Positions 59,350 through 64,000 of a DNA stretch of 64,000 nt are shown here, one piece after another. Both the position numbers and the translations under genes were made by a program. The DNA is from an uncultured Clostridia bacterium (GTDB lineage: Bacteria; Bacillota; Clostridia; Christensenellales; Aristaeellaceae): positions 186,001-250,000 of the forward strand of contig CAKURR010000002.1 of assembly GCA_934675735.1 (NCBI GenBank). Direction: 5' to 3'. Every line of letters begins with the position of its first letter. Position 1 is the first letter of the stretch. The notes below the pieces were generated by a model that saw only the letters and a list, made by a program, of their open reading frames with translations, did not search any database and was not told the DNA's origin.

Positions 59350-60054
59350 ATGGAGACAGTCAGAAAAACACGAAAACTTCCGGAACAGGTGGCCGATAAG
59401 CTGCGGGAGATGATCATACAGGAATCGCTCAAGACGGGCGCGAAACTGCCGGCCGAGGCGGAGCTGATGGAGCGCTTCGGAGTCAGCCGCTCGACGGTGC
59501 GCGAGGCGGTCAAAATTTTGCAGACGGAGCACATCGTCGATATCCGTCAGGGGCAGGGCACGTTTCTGTGCGCGATGCCGGGGCTGGCGAGCGACCCGCT
59601 GGGGCTGCGCTTTGCCGACCAGGAGGAGCTTATCGCCCAGCTGCTGGAAACGCGCCTGCTGATTGAGCCGAGCGTCGCCGCGCTGGCGGCCCTGCGTCGG
59701 CAGGATAAACAGCTGGTCGCGATGAAAAACCTGCTGGATAAGATGGATAATGCCTATCTGCACGGCGAGGATTACACGCCTTATGACTTTGAGTTTCATT
59801 CTTTAATCGCTCAGTGCACGGGCAACGATGTGATGAAGCGCCTTCTGCCGACGATTCACGAATCCATTCAGGCGGGCTATCACCACACTCGCCGTGTGGA
59901 GGGCAGTTATCAGCGCGCGAGCCAATGCCATTTGGAGATGTATCGCGGCATTCTGGAGCACGACAGCGAGCGCGCGCGGCAGGCGGCCCAGCGGCACATG
60001 ATGCAGACGATGCACGACTCGGGCGTCGAAGTGCCGTCGGTGCTGGTGAAGTGA
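59350..60054 (+). CDS. GntR family regulator, FCD class
   Basis: A 234-aa FadR-type regulator. The winged helix is PEQVADKLREMIIQESLKTGAKLPAEAELMERFGVSRSTVREAVKILQTEHIVDIRQGQGTF (residues 11-72). The FCD domain follows, with metal-binding Asp/His positions in YDFEFHSLIAQCTGN and HLEMYRGILEHD. No metabolic operon is adjacent, so its targets are elsewhere or it is an orphan. ATG 59350 has AAAGAAAGGC upstream. Its promoter and operator lie 160-220 bases upstream, with a family A repeat in between. Confidence 0.9.
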   Translation: METVRKTRKLPEQVADKLREMIIQESLKTGAKLPAEAELMERFGVSRSTVREAVKILQTEHIVDIRQGQGTFLCAMPGLASDPLGLRFADQEELIAQLLETRLLIEPSVAALAALRRQDKQLVAMKNLLDKMDNAYLHGEDYTPYDFEFHSLIAQCTGNDVMKRLLPTIHESIQAGYHHTRRVEGSYQRASQCHLEMYRGILEHDSERARQAAQRHMMQTMHDSGVEVPSVLVK

Positions 60055-60060
60055 GAGGGA

Positions 60061-60143
60061 GGAACGTTCGAGGCTCCGTCTCGAGCTCCGGCAGGAACCT
60101 GAGGTTCCTGCACCTTCCGCTTACCGGATTGCTGCGCAATCCG
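60061..60143 (-). repeat. Family A repeat, inverted
   Basis: On the minus strand: CGGATTGC-GCA-GCAATCCG (60125-60143), GCAGGAACCTCAGGTTCCTG (60091-60111), GAGCTCGAGACGGAGCCTC and AACGTTCC. Confidence 0.82.
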
Positions 60144-60166
60144 TGGGGAAAGTTTGAATTGAGTCT

Positions 60167-60250
60167 GTTTATCGCGCAGCGATAAACAAGGAGGGAAATC
60201 CAAGAACCTCAGGTTCTTGGTGGGGTTCGGGGCAAAGCCCCGCCGTACCC
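60167..60250 (+). repeat. Family A repeat directly before trmO
   Basis: GTTTATCGC-GCA-GCGATAAAC (60167-60187), CCAAGAACCTCAGGTTCTTG (60200-60220), GGGGTTCGGGGCAAAGCCCC (60223-60242). It ends 4 bases before the trmO start and replaces the ribosome site. Confidence 0.87.
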
Positions 60251-60253
60251 CCA

Positions 60254-60943
60254 ATGATGAGCATGGAAACAATCAAAGTCGTCGCCCGAATCCGGAGCGA
60301 TTTCCCGCAGAAGTTCGGCATTCCGCGCCAGAGCGGCGTTGTGCCCGAAACGCGCGCAACCGTCGTCTTTGAAAAGCCGTATCAAAACGCCGACGCGCTG
60401 CGCGGCATCGAGAGTTTTTCGCATCTGTGGCTGATTTGGGGCTTTTCCGCCTGCGAGCGGGAAGCGTGGTCGCCGACCGTGCGCCCGCCGCGGCTGGGCG
60501 GCAATACGCGCATGGGCGTGTTCGCCACAAGATCGCCGTTTCGGCCCAACCCCATCGGGCTGTCGTCCGTGACGCTTGAAGAAGTCCGCCTGCATACGCC
60601 GGACGGGCCGACGCTCATCGTCGGCGGCGCAGACCTGATGGACGGTACGCCGATTTACGATATCAAGCCCTATCTGCCGTATGCCGACTGCCATCCCGAG
60701 GCGACGGGCGGCTTTGCCGAGAAACGAAAAAACTACGCGCTGACGGTTGACTTTCCGCCGGAGCTGGAGGAAAAAATCCCGCCCGAACACCGCGCGGCGC
60801 TTCGCGGCGTGCTGGCGCACGACCCGCGGCCGTCGTATCAGAGCGATGAAAAGCGGCTGTACGGCGTGGCGTTTGCGGGCCGAAACGTCCGCTTCACCGT
60901 TCGGGACGGCGTGCTGACGGTGCGGGAAATTGAAAAGTTATAA
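60254..60943 (+). CDS. trmO: tRNA (adenine37-N6)-methyltransferase TrmO (TsaA)
   Basis: Methylates N6-threonylcarbamoyladenosine at position 37 of Thr tRNA(GGU). The 229-aa protein has the TrmO beta-barrel text: ARIRSDFPQKFGIPRQSG, FSHLWLIWGF (near 55), GVFATRSPFRPNPIGLSSVTLEEV (SAM-binding loop, near 88-111) and DLMDGTPIYDIKPYLPYAD. The C-terminal domain ends with YGVAFAGRNVRF. ATG codons at 60254, 60257 and 60263 are all possible; none has a clear Shine-Dalgarno site because the repeat runs up to the start. Confidence 0.93.
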   Translation: MMSMETIKVVARIRSDFPQKFGIPRQSGVVPETRATVVFEKPYQNADALRGIESFSHLWLIWGFSACEREAWSPTVRPPRLGGNTRMGVFATRSPFRPNPIGLSSVTLEEVRLHTPDGPTLIVGGADLMDGTPIYDIKPYLPYADCHPEATGGFAEKRKNYALTVDFPPELEEKIPPEHRAALRGVLAHDPRPSYQSDEKRLYGVAFAGRNVRFTVRDGVLTVREIEKL

Positions 60944-60944
60944 G

Positions 60945-60980
60945 AAAAAAGCTCAGGCTGAAAAATGCCTGAGCTTTTTT
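60945..60980 (+). terminator. Terminator of trmO
   Basis: GCTCAGGC (60951-60958) pairs with GCCTGAGC (60967-60974), flanked by A and T runs. Confidence 0.92.
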
Positions 60981-60988
60981 GTGCGCTT

Positions 60989-61013
60989 GCAGGGGCGCGC
61001 GTTGCGCGTCCGT
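60989..61013 (+). repeat. Dispersed 25-bp repeat, family B
   Basis: GCAGGGGCGCGCGTTGCGCG followed by TCCGT. Confidence 0.75.
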
Positions 61014-61029
61014 GGGGAGAAGGAAAACG

Positions 61030-61165
61030 GGTTCAAACCGACTTGCGCGCAGTCAGGTATCGCTTCGCTCCCTGACTCTCGTTTTGTGTGCTGCGCAATG
61101 GGGGCGCTGGGCTGCCGCCCAGACCTGCTTGGGGACCAGTCCCCAAACCCCTTCTTCGCTTCGCG
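61030..61165 (-). repeat. Mosaic of family C and partial family A repeats (inverted)
   Basis: On the minus strand: GCGAAGAAGG, a TTGGGGACTGGTCCCCAA palindrome (61130-61147), CTGGGC-GGCA-GCCCAG (61109-61122), TTGCGCAGCAC, then GTCAGGGAGCGAAGCG and AGTCGGTTTGAA (61030-61077). The order A-C-B matches 11751-12064. Confidence 0.65.
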
Positions 61166-61170
61166 GCGGC

Positions 61171-61938
61171 TTAAAGATTTTCTTCTTTCAGCAAATCCTT
61201 CAGCTTTTGATCCGGTGCGGAGGTTTCGTCCTCCGGCAGGTGCAGATCGATATGGTCCCCGGGCTGCTCGAGGGCGACGACGCGGGTCTGCGGCGTTTCG
61301 CCCGTGACGGCAAAGCGCAGCGCGACGTCGGGCCTGCCCTGAAAATGCATGGGGATAAAGAACCGGGGCTTCACGGTCATGATGAAATAGCCCGCGCCCG
61401 CGTCATACATGCTGCCCTGTCTGGGATCGACGGGGAAAAACGCCACGTCGATTTTCTGTTTGGGAATCGGCGCGACGCAGTCATAAAACGCGCGCTCGGC
61501 GGCTTCGATTTCCGTCACGGAGGATTCGTCCCGCCAATGCCACAGGTTCAAATCGCCTGCGTGGAACAGCGTGATGCCCGCGAAATCGACATAGAACGAA
61601 ACGCCCTCGTCCGTCGAGCCGTAGGCGTGCACGGTCAGCGCACCGAAGGTGCGCTCGTCGCCCGGGGCAAGGCGCACGCCGCGATACGGCTCGGGCACAT
61701 CGAAGCCGAGCACATATGTCGCCGTTTCGCCGCACAGGTCATAAATCGCCGGGGAAAAGTGGTCGTCATGGTGGTGGCTGACGAACACATACAGCTTGTC
61801 AAACGCTGCGAGGGTCTCTTTGCCCGGCAGAGCGCGCCGATCCGGCCCGTTTTCGCTGGCGTCAAAGAGCAGGCCGGTATCGCCGAGCGACACGAGAAAG
61901 CCGCTGCCCCCCAAATATTCAATGGCGATATCCTTCAT
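61171..61938 (-). CDS. MBL-fold metallo-hydrolase
   Basis: A 255-aa metallo-beta-lactamase-fold protein. The dimetal motif HHHDDH (VSHHHDDHFSP, near residue 55) is followed by FHAGDLNLWHW (Asp, near 130) and a distal His in FIPMHFQG (near 197). The compact size and the N-terminal YLGGSGFLVSLGDTGLLFDA resemble UlaG-like members that act on lactones or phosphodiesters. The substrate is unknown. Start 61938 follows AAAGGAG. It stands alone between repeat mosaics and the ABC-F gene, which lies downstream on the same strand. Confidence 0.88.
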   Translation of the reverse strand: MKDIAIEYLGGSGFLVSLGDTGLLFDASENGPDRRALPGKETLAAFDKLYVFVSHHHDDHFSPAIYDLCGETATYVLGFDVPEPYRGVRLAPGDERTFGALTVHAYGSTDEGVSFYVDFAGITLFHAGDLNLWHWRDESSVTEIEAAERAFYDCVAPIPKQKIDVAFFPVDPRQGSMYDAGAGYFIMTVKPRFFIPMHFQGRPDVALRFAVTGETPQTRVVALEQPGDHIDLHLPEDETSAPDQKLKDLLKEENL

Positions 61939-62094
61939 ACCGATGCGCTCCTTTCGTGCTTTTCACTCCTTTCATTGTAACCATTTTTTTCCACTTGTCA
62001 ATCTTTTTTGCCTTTCTTTCTCCACTTACGCTCCATCATTGCGCCGAAAACGATTGGAAAAGCGGATGAGAGCACCACTTCGTGTCCAAATTCG

Positions 62095-63636
62095 TCATAA
62101 AATGTCGGAAACGGGGGCTTCGCGCACCCCTTCGCGCGCCAGTCGGACGGCGCGGGTGCAGACGGTCTCTGCAAATCGCCTGTCGTGCGACACGGCGATG
62201 ATGCAGCCGGGGTAATCGGCAAACAGCTTCCGCACGACAGGGCCGGAGAGCGGGGAGAGGTTTCGCGTCGGCTCGTCGAGCAGCAGCACGTCCGCCCGGC
62301 TTTCGGCCATCATCAAAAACATCAGCTTGGCCTTCTGCCCGCCGGAAAGGCCCGCACAGGGATGGCGCATCTCGTCGGCGGTGAATTTCATGCTGCCCAG
62401 CAGCAGACCGGCGCGGCTGAGCGCGTCCTTTTCGCCCGACGGGGCGAGCAGCTCGACGGGGGAAAGGCGCAGATCGAGCAGCTCGCCGGGGTCCTGCGGC
62501 ATGTAAAAGACGCGCAGGTCGGCGCGCTTTTCGAGCGTATCGCGGATGAAGCGCAGAAGGGTGGATTTGCCCACGCCGTTTTTGCCGCAGATGCACAGCT
62601 TTTCATCGGCGCGGACGGTCAGGCGGATATCTTGGCAGAGCGTTTGGCCGTCGATGCTCAGCGCGGGGCAGGCGAGGTCGAGCACGGTTTTCGCGGCGGG
62701 CAGCGGCGTGCAGTCGAGCTTGGCGAAGATGGCTTCCTCCTGCTCGGGCAGGGCGGTCAGGCTGTCCTGCTCGCGCTCAAAGCGCCTGCCCATTGCCTGA
62801 ACGGCGTGCATTTTCTTTTTGAGCAGTCGGCCGCCGTGCGGATCGTTGCGGGAGACGGCGTTCTGGTCGTGTTCCACCTTGCGGCGGATGGCTTCATAGC
62901 GCGCCATTTTTGCCTGAAAATCCTCGCGCTCTTTGCGCGCGATTTGGGTCTGCTTGTCAAAAGCCGCGATGCGTTCTTCGTAAAATCGGTCATAGCCCAT
63001 GGCATACAGCGTCGCGCGGGGCGCCTGCCTGCGCCGCAGACGCTCCAGCAGAAGGACGCTCGTCGCGGCGCGCGAGAGCAGGGCTTCGTCGTGGGAGACA
63101 AAGAGCACGGTCAGCTTGCAGGTCAGCAGAAAATCCTCCAGCCAGCGGACGGAATCGCCGTCCAAATCGTTGGTCGGCTCGTCGAGCAGCAGCACCTCGG
63201 GCGAGGCCATCAGCAGCCGCGCCAGCTGCAATTTGACGCGTTCGCCGCCGGAAAAATCGGCCATGCGCTGCGGGCTGTAAAACACGTCGGCGGGCAGGGC
63301 GAGCCGCGCGGCCAACTGCCCGAGGTCTTTCGGCGATTGGTCGAAAAAGACGGGCGACGCGCAGAAAAAATCGTAAGCGCTCTTTTCGCGCTCGTCTGCG
63401 AGCAGCTCCTGAGGCAGATAGCCCGCGCGGCCGCGGCAGGAAAACGAGCCGGTGACTTCGATATAATCGTTCACGCTTACATCGCCCGCCAGCACGCGGA
63501 GCAGGGTGGATTTGCCGTTGCCCTCTTCGCCGATGAGCGCGAGGCGTTCGCCGTCGCCGACGGCAAGAGAGAGGGAATCGACGAGAACGGCGAGGTCTTT
63601 GCGATGGGTGAGTGTCAGGTTGTCAATCGTTAACAT
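62095..63636 (-). CDS. ABC-F family ATPase, probable ribosome protection factor
   Basis: A 513-aa protein with two ABC domains and no membrane segment. Domain 1 has Walker A GEEGNGKST (near 38), signature FSGGERVKL and Walker B LLLDEPTNDLD. Domain 2 has CGKNGVGKST (near 335), LSGGQKAKL and LLLDEPTRNLSPLSG. The interdomain linker (about residues 205-280; DKQTQIARKEREDFQAKMARYEAIRRKVEHDQ) is long and charged, as in antibiotic-resistance ABC-F proteins that reach the ribosomal peptidyl centre. Start 63636 follows TAGGAG. A 240-base leader with a terminator precedes it, which fits antibiotic-induced control. The drug class is unknown. Confidence 0.88.
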   Translation of the reverse strand: MLTIDNLTLTHRKDLAVLVDSLSLAVGDGERLALIGEEGNGKSTLLRVLAGDVSVNDYIEVTGSFSCRGRAGYLPQELLADEREKSAYDFFCASPVFFDQSPKDLGQLAARLALPADVFYSPQRMADFSGGERVKLQLARLLMASPEVLLLDEPTNDLDGDSVRWLEDFLLTCKLTVLFVSHDEALLSRAATSVLLLERLRRRQAPRATLYAMGYDRFYEERIAAFDKQTQIARKEREDFQAKMARYEAIRRKVEHDQNAVSRNDPHGGRLLKKKMHAVQAMGRRFEREQDSLTALPEQEEAIFAKLDCTPLPAAKTVLDLACPALSIDGQTLCQDIRLTVRADEKLCICGKNGVGKSTLLRFIRDTLEKRADLRVFYMPQDPGELLDLRLSPVELLAPSGEKDALSRAGLLLGSMKFTADEMRHPCAGLSGGQKAKLMFLMMAESRADVLLLDEPTRNLSPLSGPVVRKLFADYPGCIIAVSHDRRFAETVCTRAVRLAREGVREAPVSDIL

Positions 63637-63668
63637 AAAACTCCTATTCTGCTTTTTCAATGAAAAGC

Positions 63669-63705
63669 AAAAAAATCCGCCTTCGGCCGTTGCGGCCAAA
63701 GGCGG
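63669..63705 (-). terminator. Attenuator terminator in the ABC-F leader
   Basis: A 12-bp stem with one G-U pair (63677-63688 with 63694-63705) and a GCAAC loop is followed on the minus strand by ATTTTTTTGC. It ends about 15 bases before the ABC-F ribosome site, so it would block transcription unless relieved. Confidence 0.85.
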
Positions 63706-63836
63706 AAACCCACGCAAAGAACGCACGCTCAAAAAGCATGCATCAACCGAAACAGCGCGTCTTGATTTCCGTTTGGCCGGACAGCCGAAACAAGCCCGCG
63801 AAAAACGCGCGCTCCGGTTGTCTGTCCATACAGAAA

Positions 63837-63848
63837 TCACTTGCGCAT
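63837..63848 (-). CDS. Possible three-residue upstream ORF (M-R-K) in the ABC-F leader
   Basis: ATG-CGC-AAG-TGA begins about 28 bases past the predicted transcription start. AAAGGGG lies 13 bases upstream and CGGAG directly before it, so the spacing is not ideal. A 40-codon frame from GTG 63861 in another phase is an alternative leader peptide. Very short upstream ORFs in front of a terminator are known for antibiotic-induced ABC-F genes. Confidence 0.35.
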   Translation of the reverse strand: MRK

Positions 63849-63882
63849 GCTCCGATGTTCACCCCTTTCAAAAATCCCGTTC

Positions 63883-63911
63883 AGTATAGCGCCAAGTTTG
63901 AAAAATGTCAA
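63883..63911 (-). promoter_or_regulatory. Promoter of the ABC-F leader
   Basis: Minus-strand TTGACA (63911-63906), 17-bp spacer, TATACT (63888-63883). Confidence 0.9.
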
Positions 63912-63964
63912 GCAAATTGTGTTCTTTGCCAAGCTGACCGCGCCGAGATTTGGCGCATTTAACG

Positions 63965-63993
63965 TTGACACATTTTGATGTTCTCCGTATAAT
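63965..63993 (+). promoter_or_regulatory. Full-consensus sigma-A promoter facing out of the window
   Basis: TTGACA (63965-63970), 17-bp spacer, TATAAT (63988-63993). It must drive a gene or RNA beyond base 64000. Confidence 0.9.
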
Positions 63994-64000
63994 AGCTCAC

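Overview
The window looks like a piece of the chromosome of a GC-rich (about 60 % by eye), spore-forming member of the Clostridia. The evidence is a tricistronic GerA-type germinant receptor (42615-46355), ParA/ParB with clustered parS sites, sigma-A promoters with 17-bp spacers, strong GGAGG ribosome sites, and gut-type sugar genes (uronate and galactoside use). A Christensenellales-like gut bacterium is possible, but this is an inference. No rRNA, tRNA, CRISPR array, IS element or phage was seen.

Layout. 1-6600: end of an aconitase-family gene, an orphan addB, three parS sites in 38-bp tandem units, a phosphoesterase, and aroF behind an aromatic leader-peptide attenuator. 6600-14000: SH3 secreted protein, glycogen phosphorylase, 2-keto-3-deoxygluconate kinase, AlkD and a GT4 glycosyltransferase. 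14000-22500: a pair of M14 desuccinylase-like proteins (one apparently dead), MATE and ABC exporters, flavodoxin, AzlCD, FucU and a flavodoxin/ferredoxin protein. 22500-31800: LacZ, an unknown gene with parA-parB, TldD/TldE and a ZIP transporter. 31800-35150: LysR, a secreted tandem FMN-binding-type protein, and a small XRE-pair module between perfect 78-bp direct repeats. 35150-42520: an uronate operon (KdgF-like cupin, TRAP transporter, SDR, KduI, KduD) divergent from its likely FCD-GntR regulator. 42600-48300: germinant receptor, M20 amidohydrolase and a small membrane protein. 48300-55700: Ogt, TRIC channel, and a six-gene operon ending in cca. 55700-59350: recF and dnaN flanked by two DnaA-box clusters, with neither dnaA nor gyrB present. 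59350-64000: second FCD-GntR, TrmO, MBL hydrolase, and an ABC-F gene behind a leader with a transcription terminator.

How the genes work together. parABS, dnaN, recF and the DnaA-box clusters suggest that the window is close to the replication origin. The uronate operon plus KdgK (25 kb away) convert unsaturated uronate products through DKI and DKII to KDG and KDPG. Two genes (aroF and the ABC-F gene) appear to be controlled by premature termination linked to translation.

The intergenic regions are unusual. A modular family of triple-palindrome repeats (about 12 copies) recurs between genes, together with two shorter dispersed families. Several copies sit directly upstream of start codons, including recF and trmO. 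All functional calls come from reading translated sequence and motifs; no database search was run.
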